Of a stretch of DNA of 64,000 nt, positions 26,154-34,965 are shown piece by piece. Each line of letters begins with the position of its first letter. The stretch's first letter is position 1. The position numbers and the translations under genes were made by a program. Source of the stretch: Halomonas stenophila (GTDB lineage Bacteria > Pseudomonadota > Gammaproteobacteria > Pseudomonadales > Halomonadaceae); contig NZ_JACHXR010000002.1 in NCBI RefSeq assembly GCF_014192275.1, positions 456,330-520,329 on the forward strand, written 5' to 3'. The notes below the pieces were generated by a model, which did no database searches, was not told the DNA's origin, and saw only the letters and a list, made by a program, of their open reading frames with translations.

Positions 26154-27596
26154 ATGTTGGGACAAGGATTCGTATCTGCCGCCTCGATCGCGGCAAGCGT
26201 GCTGTTCATCCTCTCCCTGGGGGGACTGAGCAACCAGGAGAAGGCCAAGCGAGCCGTCTGGTACGGCATCATCGGCATGGCCGTGGGGGTGTTCTTCACC
26301 GCCTTCGGGCCGGGCATCGGCGGCTACTGGTGGATGGTGCCGATGATGATCATCGGGGCCGTCATCGGCGCCTACGTGGCCAAGAAGGTCGAGATGACCG
26401 AGATGCCGCAGCTGGTGGCGGCGCTGCACAGCTTCGTCGGCCTGGCGGCGGTGTTCGTCGGCTTCAACGCCGATCTCGAGCGTCGCCGCGTGCTGGCCAG
26501 CCAGCTCGCCGAGCAGGGCGCCGAGGGCTTCTCGGCCTTCGCCGCCCTGGTGGCGCACAAGACGCCGGCCGAGCTGACCTTCCTGCAGATCGAGGTGGTG
26601 CTGGGCGTGTTCATCGGCGCGGTGACCTTCACCGGCTCGGTGATCGCCTTCGGCAAGCTGGCCGGCAAGGTCGACGGCAAGCCACGTCAGCTGCCCGGCG
26701 GCCACCTGCTCAATGCCGCCGCGGCCGGCCTGTCGGTGGTGCTGGCGATGCTCTACCTCAACGGCGCCGGCTTCTGGACCCTGCTGCTGCTGGCGGCCCT
26801 GGCCTTCTTCATCGGCTGGCACCTGATCATGGGCATCGGCGGCGCCGACATGCCGGTGGTGGTGTCGATGCTCAACAGCTACTCCGGCTGGGCGGCGGCG
26901 GCCATCGGCTTCACCCTGTCCAATGACCTGCTGATCGTCGTCGGTGCGCTGGTGGGTTCCTCCGGTGCCATCCTCTCCTACATCATGTGCAAGGCGATGA
27001 ACCGCAACTTCGTCAACGTGATCCTGGGAGGCTTCGGCGGCAGCAAGGGCCCGGCCGCCGAGATCGAGGGCGAGCAGGTGGCCATCGACACCAACGGGGT
27101 GGCCAGCGCCCTGAACGACGCCGACAGCGTGATCATCGTGCCCGGCTACGGCATGGCGGTGGCTCAGGCCCAGAACGCGGTCAGCGAGCTGACCCGCAAG
27201 CTGCGCAGCGCCGGCAAGAACGTGCGCTTCGGTATCCACCCGGTGGCGGGGCGCCTGCCGGGGCACATGAACGTGCTGCTGGCCGAGGCCCGGGTGCCCT
27301 ACGACATCGTCATGGAGATGGACGAGATCAACGACGACTTCGCCGAGACCGACGTGGTGATCGTCATCGGCTCCAACGACATCGTCAACCCGGCCGCCGA
27401 GGAGGACCCCAACAGCCCGATCGCCGGCATGCCGGTGCTGAAGGTCTGGGAGGCCAAGCAGGTGTTCGTCTGCAAGCGCGGCCAGGGGACCGGCTACTCG
27501 GGTATCGAGAACCCGCTGTTCTTCAAGGAGAACACCCGGATGCTCTACGGCGATGCCCGCAATAGCATCGACTCCCTGGTGCCGATGATCGACTGA
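26154..27596 (+). CDS. pntB: NAD(P) transhydrogenase beta subunit
   Basis: A 480-residue membrane subunit. About eight or nine helices fill residues 1-260, and the NADP-binding domain III fills the C-terminus with [35 protein letters not shown] and [14 protein letters not shown]. Length and motifs are standard. It makes NADPH with PntA. The operon ends at a strong intrinsic terminator. Confidence 0.97.
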   Translation: MLGQGFVSAASIAASVLFILSLGGLSNQEKAKRAVWYGIIGMAVGVFFTAFGPGIGGYWWMVPMMIIGAVIGAYVAKKVEMTEMPQLVAALHSFVGLAAVFVGFNADLERRRVLASQLAEQGAEGFSAFAALVAHKTPAELTFLQIEVVLGVFIGAVTFTGSVIAFGKLAGKVDGKPRQLPGGHLLNAAAAGLSVVLAMLYLNGAGFWTLLLLAALAFFIGWHLIMGIGGADMPVVVSMLNSYSGWAAAAIGFTLSNDLLIVVGALVGSSGAILSYIMCKAMNRNFVNVILGGFGGSKGPAAEIEGEQVAIDTNGVASALNDADSVIIVPGYGMAVAQAQNAVSELTRKLRSAGKNVRFGIHPVAGRLPGHMNVLLAEARVPYDIVMEMDEINDDFAETDVVIVIGSNDIVNPAAEEDPNSPIAGMPVLKVWEAKQVFVCKRGQGTGYSGIENPLFFKENTRMLYGDARNSIDSLVPMID

Positions 27597-27636
27597 ACGC
27601 GACCGGGCCGGCGCGGCCGGCCCCACCGTTACCTAC

Positions 27637-27661
27637 AAACGCCCCGACTCGGGGCGTTTTT
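27637..27661 (+). terminator. pntAB intrinsic terminator
   Basis: AAACGCCCCG (27637-27646) and CGGGGCGTTT (27650-27659) enclose a 3-base loop, with TTTTT at 27657-27661. A textbook rho-independent terminator between pntB and gpsA. Confidence 0.9.
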
Positions 27662-27700
27662 CGTTACACTCCACGAACCAATCCACTTTCCGGGGCGACC

Positions 27701-28768
27701 ATGTCCGATGATCGCAACAGGGTGGCGGTGCTCGGCGGCGGCAGCTTCGGCACCGCGCTGGCCAGCATCGCCGCCGACAATGGCTTCGCGGTACGCCAGT
27801 GGCTGCGCGACCCCGCGCTGGCGGCGCAGATCAACCGCGAACACCGTAACGGCCGCTACCTGCCGAACTACGCCATCAACCCCGCCGTCGAGGCCTCCAC
27901 GGACCTCGGCGAGGTGCTCCCGGGCGCCGGCCTGGTGCTGGTGGCGATCCCCTCCGCGGCGTTCCGCGATGTGGTGCGCCAGGCACGGCCCTGGCTCGAC
28001 GCCGAGCAGATCCTGGTCAGCACCACCAAGGGCATCCAGGAGGAGGGCTTCAAGCTGATGAGCCAGATCCTCGAGGAGGAGACCGGCTTCGTGCATATCG
28101 GCGTGCTGTCCGGGCCCAACCTGGCCTCCGAGGTCGCCGAGCGTCAGCTCACCGCCACCGTGATCGCCAGCCACGATCCGCTGACCCGTACCCGGGTGCA
28201 GACCGCGCTGGGCTGCGACTACTTCCGGGTCTATGCCAGCAACGATCGCTATGGCGTCGAACTGGGCGGCGCGCTGAAGAACCTCTATGCCATCGCCGCC
28301 GGCATGGCCGCGGCCCTGGGCATGGGCGAGAACACTCGCAGCATGCTGATGACCCGGGCGCTCGCCGAGATGAGCCGTTTCGCCGTCTCCCAGGGGGCCA
28401 ATCCCATGACCTTCCTCGGCCTGGCGGGAGTGGGAGACCTGATCGTCACCTGTTCCTCACGGCTCTCGCGCAACTATCGGGTCGGCTTCGCGCTGGGCGA
28501 GGGGCGTACCCTGGACGAGGCCGTCGAGGCGCTGGGCCAGGTGGCCGAGGGCGTCAACACCGTGCGTCTGGTGCGCGACAAGGCGCGCCAGGAGGGCGTT
28601 TACATGCCGCTGGCCGAGGGGCTCTACCAGGTGCTCTTCGAGGGCGTGCCGGCCCGCCAGATGGCGCGCCTGCTGATGCAGGGCGAGCAGAGCAGCGACG
28701 TGGAGTTCGTGCTCTCCCGGGAGGACGTCCAGCAGGATCACCGGGAGACGGGAGGCCCCGATGGCTGA
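27701..28768 (+). CDS. gpsA: Glycerol-3-phosphate dehydrogenase [NAD(P)+]
   Basis: A 355-residue cytoplasmic enzyme that reduces dihydroxyacetone phosphate to sn-glycerol-3-phosphate for phospholipid synthesis. The Rossmann motif [14 protein letters not shown] (8-21), the STTKGIQ segment with the catalytic Lys environment, [11 protein letters not shown] and [12 protein letters not shown] are family hallmarks. ATG 27701. The last eight bases overlap the start of sixA. Confidence 0.97.
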   Translation: MSDDRNRVAVLGGGSFGTALASIAADNGFAVRQWLRDPALAAQINREHRNGRYLPNYAINPAVEASTDLGEVLPGAGLVLVAIPSAAFRDVVRQARPWLDAEQILVSTTKGIQEEGFKLMSQILEEETGFVHIGVLSGPNLASEVAERQLTATVIASHDPLTRTRVQTALGCDYFRVYASNDRYGVELGGALKNLYAIAAGMAAALGMGENTRSMLMTRALAEMSRFAVSQGANPMTFLGLAGVGDLIVTCSSRLSRNYRVGFALGEGRTLDEAVEALGQVAEGVNTVRLVRDKARQEGVYMPLAEGLYQVLFEGVPARQMARLLMQGEQSSDVEFVLSREDVQQDHRETGGPDG

Positions 28769-29258
28769 GCCGCTGCTGATCATGCGCCACGGGCAGGCCG
28801 GAGCCGGCAGCCCCGACCCGGACCGCCGGCTCACCGAGCGAGGCGAGCGCGAGGCGGCCCGCATGGGGGCCTGGCTGGCGGCCCGTCGCGACCTGGACCT
28901 GAGCCGGCTGCGCCTGCTGGCGAGTCCCTATCGGCGAGCCCGCCAGACCGCCGATAGGGTGGCCGAGGCCCTGGGCCTCGCGGTGGAGACGCTGCCGCTG
29001 ATCACCCCGGACGACCCGCCCCAGGCCGTGGTCGACTGGCTGCTCGACCAGGCGGACGACCGGCCGCTGATGCTGGTCAGCCACATGCCGTTGGTGGGGT
29101 CGCTCACCGGGCTGCTGGTGGAGGGCCGTGCCGACCGCGGCCTTGGCTTTCCCACCGCCGCCATCGCCGAGCTTGCCGCCGAGGTGCGTGCCGCCGGCTG
29201 CGCCCGGCTGACTCGCGTCACCGCGCCTGCGGATATTGCCGGCCAGGAGGGAAGGTGA
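28761..29258 (+). CDS. sixA: Phosphohistidine phosphatase SixA
   Basis: A 165-residue histidine-phosphatase-superfamily protein with the catalytic RHG motif at residues 9-11 (IMRHGQAG) and the second His in SHMPLVG. SixA in E. coli dephosphorylates phosphohistidine on ArcB or the nitrogen-PTS protein NPr. Length is typical (E. coli 161). It overlaps gpsA by 8 bases and the next gene by 4, so all three are translationally coupled. Confidence 0.9.
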   Translation: MAEPLLIMRHGQAGAGSPDPDRRLTERGEREAARMGAWLAARRDLDLSRLRLLASPYRRARQTADRVAEALGLAVETLPLITPDDPPQAVVDWLLDQADDRPLMLVSHMPLVGSLTGLLVEGRADRGLGFPTAAIAELAAEVRAAGCARLTRVTAPADIAGQEGR

Positions 29259-29575
29259 GCTATATCGTCAATAACCGCGTGTTCGTCAATCCCGGCTATG
29301 CCGACGAGTTCGAGGCCCGCTTCCGGGCTCGCGCCGGGGAGATCGACAAGCAGCCCGGGCTCAAAGCCATGCGCGTGCTGCGCCCCCAGGGCAACCAGGC
29401 ACCCTACATGGTGGAGACGGAGTGGGAAAGCCAGGACGCCTTCCGCGCCTGGGTGGGCAGCGACGACTTCAAGCGTGCCCACGCCGACCCGTTGCCGGTG
29501 GAGGCCACCGCCGAGGGCGGCGGCCTCGAGCAGTTCGAGGTGGTCGAAGGGACCGTCGCCGGGGCGTCGCGATAA
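29255..29575 (+). CDS. Antibiotic biosynthesis monooxygenase (ABM) domain protein
   Basis: A 106-residue single ABM domain: a ferredoxin-like fold with VNNRVFVNPGYADEFEARF at the start and a central YMVETEWESQDAFRAWVGSDDFKRAH segment. The pattern is that of heme-degrading monooxygenases of the HmoA/IsdG type and quinone-forming ABM enzymes. The reaction is not assigned. It starts with GTG in a GTGA overlap with sixA. A hairpin follows. Confidence 0.83.
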   Translation: MSYIVNNRVFVNPGYADEFEARFRARAGEIDKQPGLKAMRVLRPQGNQAPYMVETEWESQDAFRAWVGSDDFKRAHADPLPVEATAEGGGLEQFEVVEGTVAGASR

Positions 29576-29610
29576 TCGCTCGTCTTCACGCACGCCTCTG
29601 CCCGATCATC

Positions 29611-29633
29611 GACGGCGCCCATGGGGCGCCGTC
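29611..29633. terminator. Bidirectional hairpin terminator
   Basis: GACGGCGCCC (29611-29620) and GGGCGCCGTC (29624-29633) with loop ATG, located between the convergent ABM and AEC genes. Confidence 0.65.
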
Positions 29634-29649
29634 GGTGTTGTCGGGGCCG

Positions 29650-30612
29650 CTAGATGAGCCCTGCGGCACGCAGCGCAAAGACCCCCAGGGTCACGGTGAG
29701 GCTGGCCATCAGCGTGGTCAGGGCGATGATATTGGCGGTGAGGATCTCGTCGCCGTCCATGGCCTTGGCCATGACGAAGGCCGCCGCCGCCGTGGGACTG
29801 GCGAAGAACAGGAACATCACGCCCAGCACCGGCCCGCTGAAGCCCGCCGCCAGGGCCAGCAGCGTCGCTAGCGCGGGCACGACCACCATCTTGGCCAGGC
29901 TGGCGCTCAGGGCGGTGCGATAGCCCTTCCTGAGGGCGCGTGTGGAGAGGGTGGCGCCGATGCAGATCAGCGCCAGGGGCAGGGTGAGCGAGGCGAAGTA
30001 ATCGCCGGTGGTGGTGAGCCAGGGCGGCAGTGACACTTCATGCACGGCGAAGGGCGTGGCCACGACCACCGCCAGGATCAGCGGGTTGGTCAGGATGTGG
30101 CGGAAGATGCTGCGCCAGTCGATGCCCCTCGGCGCCCCTTCCTCGCGGGGCTGGTAGGCCGCCAGCACGATCACCGAGAGCACGTTGTAGCTCAGGATCA
30201 CCACGCCGAGCAGCAGGCCGCCCAGCGACAGCCCCGCGTCGCCATACATGCCGGCGGCCAGGGCCAGGCCCACGATGCCGCAATTGCCGCGAAAGGCGCC
30301 CTGGACATAGACGCCGCGCAGTGGGCGTCGCACGCGCAGCATGGCCCAGCCCCAGACCGCGGCGAAGCTCGCCAGGGTGGCCAGGGCGAAGAAGCTCAGC
30401 ATCCAGGGGTCGAGGGTCGCTGCCAGGTCGGCATCGGCCAGGGCGAAGAACAGCAGCGTCGGCAGGGTGGCGCGAAAGACCAGTCGGGAGGCGGTGTTGA
30501 CGAAGGCCTGGTCGATCCAGCGCAGGCGCTTCAGGCCGATGCCGATGAAGACCATGGCGAACACCGGCAGGGTGATGTTCAGCGTCGAGAGAAAGATGTC
30601 GATCAATGACAT
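29650..30612 (-). CDS. AEC-family transporter
   Basis: A 320-residue protein with ten hydrophobic segments split into two five-helix halves, as in auxin-efflux-carrier/malonate transporter proteins (MdcF-like). It starts MSLIDIFLSTLNITLPVFAMVFIGIGLKR, and the NCGIVGLALA segment contains the family N-x-G motif. Substrates of bacterial members are organic acids. ATG 30612 was chosen because the first helix starts within 15 residues; an upstream ATG at 30708 adds a proline-rich tail. It is divergent from kdgD and could be functionally linked to the aldarate cluster, but nothing in the sequence proves this. Confidence 0.87.
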   Translation of the reverse strand: MSLIDIFLSTLNITLPVFAMVFIGIGLKRLRWIDQAFVNTASRLVFRATLPTLLFFALADADLAATLDPWMLSFFALATLASFAAVWGWAMLRVRRPLRGVYVQGAFRGNCGIVGLALAAGMYGDAGLSLGGLLLGVVILSYNVLSVIVLAAYQPREEGAPRGIDWRSIFRHILTNPLILAVVVATPFAVHEVSLPPWLTTTGDYFASLTLPLALICIGATLSTRALRKGYRTALSASLAKMVVVPALATLLALAAGFSGPVLGVMFLFFASPTAAAAFVMAKAMDGDEILTANIIALTTLMASLTVTLGVFALRAAGLI

Positions 30613-30736
30613 TTGTGCGTCCTGAGGGGCCGTGGGCATCGCCGTGACGCCGGCAGGCCGAACGGCATTCGGCGGGTCCGGTGAAGGCATTGCCTCGGGG
30701 CAGTGCAACTTTAGTCTGAATCTACCATGGCGGCTC

Positions 30737-30765
30737 TTGTCAGTCTGGTGATGGGCGGCTAAGTT
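30737..30765 (+). promoter_or_regulatory. Promoter of the kdgD operon
   Basis: TTGTCA (30737-30742), a 17-base spacer and TAAGTT (30760-30765) form a sigma-70-like promoter with a good -35 and weak -10. The presumed GntR operator begins at the end of the -10, an arrangement suited to repression. Confidence 0.45.
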
Positions 30766-30787
30766 GTCATTTGTATGATGTATGACA
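30765..30787 (+). promoter_or_regulatory. Putative GntR operator upstream of kdgD
   Basis: The site has outer inverted repeats TGTCAT (30765-30770) and ATGACA (30782-30787), and two tandem TGTATGA units (30772-30785). The internal TGATGTAT (30776-30783) recurs in the promoter of the GntR gene at 42013-42020. This shared motif is the reason to assign it to that regulator. Confidence 0.5.
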
Positions 30788-30838
30788 TGAGGGGCCGGAG
30801 TCCCTCGCGTTGCCCTAGACGAGCAAGAGGACGATCAG

Positions 30839-31756
30839 GTGAGCTTTACACGCGAAGATGTCAAGAAGGCGATCGGTGACGGGCTGCTGTCCTTCCCGGT
30901 CACCGATTTCGACGCTCAGGGGCGCTTCGATGCCGAGAGCTATCGCCGGCGGCTGGAGTGGTTCATCAGCCACGAGATCTCGGCGGTGTTCGTCGCCGGG
31001 GGGACCGGGGAGTTCTTCAACCTGTCCCAGGACGAGTTTCGCGAGATCGTGCGGCTGGCGGTCAAGACCGTCGACGGCAAGCTGCCGGTGATCGCCAGTG
31101 CGGGCCTCAGCGTGGCCGCCGGCAGTGCCTTCGCGCGTATCGCCGAGGAGGAGGGGGCCGATGGCATCCTGCTGATGCCGCCCTATCTGACCGAGTGTCC
31201 CCAGGACGGCCTGGTGGAGTATGCGCGCCGGATCTGCGATTCCACTTCCATCAGCGTCATCTACTACAATCGCGGCAACGGCATCATGCAGCCGGCGGCG
31301 GTGCAGCGCCTGGCCGATGCCTGCCCCAACCTGATCGGTCTCAAGGACGGCAAGGGCGACATGCAGGCCCTGAACCGGATCATCAAGACCGTCGGTGACC
31401 GCCTGGCCTACGTGGGCGGCGTGCCCACCGCCGAGATCATCGCCGAGGCCTATCTCGCGATGGGGGTGAACACCTACTCCAGCGCGGTGTTCAACTTCGT
31501 GCCGGACATGGCGGTGACCTTCTACAAGGCGCTGCGGGCCGGCGATACCGACACCGTGCGCCGCATCACCCGCGAGTTCTTCCTGCCCTTCGTCGAGCTG
31601 CGCGACCACAAGGCCGGCTATGCGGTCAGCCTGATCAAGGCCGGCGCCGAGATCATCGGGCGTCCCGCCGGCAGCGTTCGCGCGCCGCTCGAGATGCCCA
31701 GTGCCGAGGAGCGGGCTCGACTGGAAGCCCTGGTCGAAATCGCCAAAGGCATCTAA
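30839..31756 (+). CDS. kdgD: 5-dehydro-4-deoxyglucarate dehydratase
   Basis: A 305-residue DapA-family aldolase-fold enzyme that dehydrates and decarboxylates 5-keto-4-deoxyglucarate to 2-oxoglutarate semialdehyde, forming a Schiff base with a lysine. The catalytic Lys is Lys169 in GLKDGKGD; the YYNRGNG segment holds the tyrosine. AGGTGEFFNLS and the C-terminal RDHKAGYAVSLIKAG are typical of KdgD, rather than of dihydrodipicolinate synthase. GTG start at 30839 after AAGAGG. First gene of the catabolic run; all upstream routes in the cluster feed it. Confidence 0.92.
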   Translation: MSFTREDVKKAIGDGLLSFPVTDFDAQGRFDAESYRRRLEWFISHEISAVFVAGGTGEFFNLSQDEFREIVRLAVKTVDGKLPVIASAGLSVAAGSAFARIAEEEGADGILLMPPYLTECPQDGLVEYARRICDSTSISVIYYNRGNGIMQPAAVQRLADACPNLIGLKDGKGDMQALNRIIKTVGDRLAYVGGVPTAEIIAEAYLAMGVNTYSSAVFNFVPDMAVTFYKALRAGDTDTVRRITREFFLPFVELRDHKAGYAVSLIKAGAEIIGRPAGSVRAPLEMPSAEERARLEALVEIAKGI

Positions 31757-31803
31757 GCCTGTCCTTCACCCACCCTCAACAACGACAGCGAAGAGGTGAA
31801 CCC

Positions 31804-32853
31804 ATGAGCATGCCCAACGTTCCCAAGACCCTTGGAGCCTCCGTCCTGATGGTCGGCATGGCCTTCGGCAGCGCTGCCGCCTTGGCCGCCGATGGCCCCC
31901 TGCGCGGCAACGTCCGCGTGGTGATCGGCTCGACCTCGACCGGAGGCGACACCTACCAGAACTCCAGCATCGTCGTCGATGCCCTGGCCGAAAAGCTCGA
32001 TCTCAACATGAAGGTGGATGCCGTCGGTGCCAGCTCGGCGTTCCGTTTCCTGGATCGCGATCCGCGCGGTAATACCCTGATGATCTTCCACGATCAGTCC
32101 TACCTCGGGTACCTGTACGGCGTCGAGGGGTATGACAATATCTTCGAGAAATACACCATCGGCCCGACTGTCGCCATCAACCCCGGCAACGCCTATCTGG
32201 TGCCCAAGGACTCTCCCTACGAGAACCTCGACCAGATCATCGCGGCGGTGGGCGACGGTGAAGAGGTGCGCGTGGCGATCCAGCCGGGCGGTGTCTCCGA
32301 GATCGGCTTCAGTGCCCTGAAGAATGCCATCGCCATCGAACACCCGGGAAGTGAAGACAACCTGGTGGCCGTCAATACCGGCTCCCAGGCGGACAAGAAC
32401 CAGCAGCTCTTCGATGACCAGGCGGACCTGATCAACGGCACCGTGCAGGCCAACGAGCAGTATACTCGCCTGCCCGAGGACGATCAGAAGGCCATGCGCT
32501 TCGTGTGGCTGACCGCCCGCCAGAGCACCATCGAGGAGGCGCCGGAAGAGGGCCTGGGCCAGACCAGCCGCGAGCAGCTGCTGGAGTACGTCGAGCCCAA
32601 CGTGACCGTCACCATGGGCGACGAGAACTTCACCTTCGATAAGGAATTCTTCTTCCTCTACAACAAGGACATGGATCCGGCGATCGTCGAGCAGATCGAC
32701 GAGGCACTGACCGAGATCTATGCCGAGGGCGAGATCCAGCAAGTGCAGAAGAACTCCTTCTTCATCCCCAACTTCAAGCCGTCCGACGAAGCGGCGGAGT
32801 ACCTGGAGAACAAGATGTCCGCCTACGAGGGCATCATCGAGAATATCCAGTAA
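31804..32853 (+). CDS. TTT transporter solute-binding protein (TctC-like, divergent)
   Basis: A 349-residue periplasmic binding protein with a signal peptide ending near ALAA (about residue 28). TctB- and TctA-like genes follow, so it is the binding component of a tripartite tricarboxylate-type transporter. It is a divergent member: the usual phosphate-loop-like motif of Bug/TctC proteins near residue 45 reads VVIGSTSTGGDTYQNSS here, and the length is slightly above the usual 320-330. Location in the uronate/aldarate cluster suggests it binds a sugar acid such as galactarate, glucarate or a uronate (inference). The stop is followed by hairpins before tctB. Confidence 0.8.
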   Translation: MSMPNVPKTLGASVLMVGMAFGSAAALAADGPLRGNVRVVIGSTSTGGDTYQNSSIVVDALAEKLDLNMKVDAVGASSAFRFLDRDPRGNTLMIFHDQSYLGYLYGVEGYDNIFEKYTIGPTVAINPGNAYLVPKDSPYENLDQIIAAVGDGEEVRVAIQPGGVSEIGFSALKNAIAIEHPGSEDNLVAVNTGSQADKNQQLFDDQADLINGTVQANEQYTRLPEDDQKAMRFVWLTARQSTIEEAPEEGLGQTSREQLLEYVEPNVTVTMGDENFTFDKEFFFLYNKDMDPAIVEQIDEALTEIYAEGEIQQVQKNSFFIPNFKPSDEAAEYLENKMSAYEGIIENIQ

Positions 32854-32862
32854 GAGGTGGTC

Positions 32863-32885
32863 GCCGGCGGGAAACTCTCGCCGGC
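32863..32885 (+). repeat. Intercistronic hairpin after the binding-protein gene
   Basis: GCCGGCG (32863-32869) and CGCCGGC (32879-32885) form a 7-bp stem with a 9-base loop, 10 bases past the stop. Such hairpins often protect the abundant binding-protein mRNA from 3' decay. Confidence 0.5.
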
Positions 32886-32908
32886 ATGATCCGCCGTTGT
32901 TCAACCCC

Positions 32909-32949
32909 CGATAACGTCGAAAGGCTCGCTTGAACGAAAGCCTTTATCG
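32909..32949 (+). repeat. Second intercistronic hairpin before tctB
   Basis: CGATAA (32909-32914) pairs with TTATCG (32944-32949), and AAAGGCT (32920-32926) pairs with AGCCTTT (32939-32945, sharing the edge), giving a bulged stem whose end lies just before the TctB start codon. It may limit expression of the membrane subunits relative to the binding protein. Confidence 0.4.
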
Positions 32950-32957
32950 GAGCCGCT

Positions 32958-33401
32958 ATGGAATCAGGATTGACATCCCTGCTCAGTGTTTCGATCGATT
33001 TCGAGACCTCTCACTTGTTTTTTCCGCGCATTATCCATTGGCTGATGGGAGGGCTCTTCGCACTGGTTCTGGTGCTTAGGGTGTTGCCCTTCTTCGCCGC
33101 CGTCAGGCGAGGGGAAAGGACGCTGCCGATCCTGGGCGAGTCCATGGACAAGTTCCGTTTCTTCGGCTCCCTGGCGTTGATCGCCGGCTATTTCTACCTG
33201 ATGGCGGTGGTCGGCAACCTCTTTCCCTACACGGGCTACGGCTTTCTGTTCGTCTCGATCGTCTTCGTTTTCCTGATGTCGCTGATGTACATGCACACCA
33301 GGACCACGCGTAAGGTCGTGACGGCCGCCATCAACGCCATCGTGGCGCCGAGCCTGGCGTGGTTCATCCTCGCCAAGCTGTTCCAGATCACCCTGCCGTA
33401 G
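32958..33401 (+). CDS. TTT transporter small membrane subunit (TctB-like)
   Basis: A 147-residue protein with four hydrophobic segments, the standard TctB layout (FFPRIIHWLMGGLFALVLVLRVLP at the N-terminus and a C-terminal AWFILAKLFQITLP). It partners the large TctA-like subunit that follows after 14 bases. Sequence alone would give a weak call; the context makes it firm. Confidence 0.83.
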   Translation: MESGLTSLLSVSIDFETSHLFFPRIIHWLMGGLFALVLVLRVLPFFAAVRRGERTLPILGESMDKFRFFGSLALIAGYFYLMAVVGNLFPYTGYGFLFVSIVFVFLMSLMYMHTRTTRKVVTAAINAIVAPSLAWFILAKLFQITLP

Positions 33402-33415
33402 CGGAGTCGTTCCCG

Positions 33416-34927
33416 ATGCTGGACATACTGTCGTTACTCGATATCAGCTTCTTCCTGCTGGCGGCCCTGGGTGCCCTGATCGGCATCATCTTCGGGGCGA
33501 TCCCCGGGATGACCGCCACCATGGCCGTGGCGGTGTGTCTGCCGCTCACCTACGCCCTGGGACTCCACCATGGCCTGGCGCTCCTGCTGGGGCTCTACGT
33601 GGGAGGGATCTCCGGTGGCATGGTGCCGGCCGTGCTGCTCAACATTCCCGGCACGCCATCCTCGATCACCACCACCTTCGACGGCTACCCCATGGCCCAG
33701 CGGGGCGAGGGCGAGCGCGCCCTGCGCGTCAGCGTGGTGGCCTCCGTAGTCGGAGGGCTGGTCAGTGCCGCCATTCTCTTTCTCTTTGCGCCGCTGCTGG
33801 CCGAGTTCTCGATCAAGTTCTCCTATGTGGAGAAGTTCCTGATCATCCTGCTGGCGCTGACCGTCATCGCCTCCATGTCGCGTAACATGCTGGTGGGTAT
33901 CTTCAGCGGCGTGATCGGCATCTGGCTGAGCCTGATCGGCACCTACAGCATCTCGGACGGCGGCAACGGCAAGACGCGACTGATGTTCGACTTCCTCGAG
34001 CCGTACCTGTTCGAGGGCTTCTCCCTGCTGCCGGTGCTGATCGGCATCTTCGGCATCGCCACCATCCTGCTGGAGGCCGAAGACGGCGTGAAGAGCGGCC
34101 TGTCCGGCAAGGAGATCAAGATCGGCAAGGGCGGCGGCTTCTCCTTCGGCATCTTCAAGGGGCGGCTGACCAACCTGGTGCGTTCCTCCTTCATCGGCAC
34201 CTTCGTCGGCATGTTGCCGGGGGTCGGGGGGAGTGCGGCCTCGGTGCTGGCCTACACCCAGGAGAAGAACCTGTCTCGGGACTCCAGCGAGATGGGCAAG
34301 GGGGCGCCCCAAGGACTGATCGCCTCGGAATCCGCCAACAATGCGCTGACCGGTGGCGCGCTGATCCCGCTGCTGTCGCTCGGCATCCCGGGGGACTCCA
34401 CCACCGCGGTGCTGATCGGTGCCTTCACGCTGCAGGGCATCCAGGTCGGTCCCCTGTTCATCCCGGAGAATGCCGACACCTGGTACGTGATGATGACCGC
34501 CCTGGTGTTTGCCAATGTCGTGATGTTCTTCCTGATGTTCTATGCCATCAAGCACATCGCCAAGGTGGTACTGGTGCCCCAGTACATCCTCTATCCGATC
34601 ATCGTGATGATGTGCGTGGTCGGCGCCTATGCCATCAACTACGGCATCATGTTCGACGTCTGGACCCTGCTGATCTTCGGCGTGCTGGGTTATCTGATCC
34701 AGAAGGTCGGTCTCGAGGTGGCGCCGCTGATCATCGGCTTCATCCTCGGTGGCCAGGCGGAGGTCTACTTCGTCAAGAGCCTGGAGTCCTTCGGCACCTA
34801 CTCGATCTTCTTCACCAAGAGCCCCATCGCCGTGGTGCTCTGGCTGTTGATCGCCGCCTCGGTGGCCTTCTCCGTGGCGATGGGGCTGAAGAGCCATGTC
34901 AAGCGTCGCCTGGAGACTTCCCAATGA
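33416..34927 (+). CDS. TTT transporter large membrane subunit (TctA-like)
   Basis: A 503-residue permease with about 12 hydrophobic segments. TctA signatures: [24 protein letters not shown] and [35 protein letters not shown] near the N-terminus, then [20 protein letters not shown] and [21 protein letters not shown] in the second half. It carries the substrate in symport with sodium or protons. ATG 33416 follows GGAG. Its TGA overlaps the ATG of a 13-codon reading frame leading to garD. Confidence 0.93.
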   Translation: MLDILSLLDISFFLLAALGALIGIIFGAIPGMTATMAVAVCLPLTYALGLHHGLALLLGLYVGGISGGMVPAVLLNIPGTPSSITTTFDGYPMAQRGEGERALRVSVVASVVGGLVSAAILFLFAPLLAEFSIKFSYVEKFLIILLALTVIASMSRNMLVGIFSGVIGIWLSLIGTYSISDGGNGKTRLMFDFLEPYLFEGFSLLPVLIGIFGIATILLEAEDGVKSGLSGKEIKIGKGGGFSFGIFKGRLTNLVRSSFIGTFVGMLPGVGGSAASVLAYTQEKNLSRDSSEMGKGAPQGLIASESANNALTGGALIPLLSLGIPGDSTTAVLIGAFTLQGIQVGPLFIPENADTWYVMMTALVFANVVMFFLMFYAIKHIAKVVLVPQYILYPIIVMMCVVGAYAINYGIMFDVWTLLIFGVLGYLIQKVGLEVAPLIIGFILGGQAEVYFVKSLESFGTYSIFFTKSPIAVVLWLLIAASVAFSVAMGLKSHVKRRLETSQ

Positions 34928-34965
34928 GTTCCGCCTACCTGAACGTACGCGAGGTGCACGCATGA
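34924..34965 (+). CDS. 13-codon bridging reading frame between tctA and garD
   Basis: The frame [13 protein letters not shown] starts with an ATG inside the TctA stop (ATGA at 34924-34927) and ends with a TGA inside the garD start (ATGA at 34962-34965). It therefore links the two genes by two successive stop-start overlaps. The GAGGTG near its end serves as the garD ribosome binding site. It may be a coupling device rather than a functional peptide. Confidence 0.3.
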   Translation: MSSAYLNVREVHA

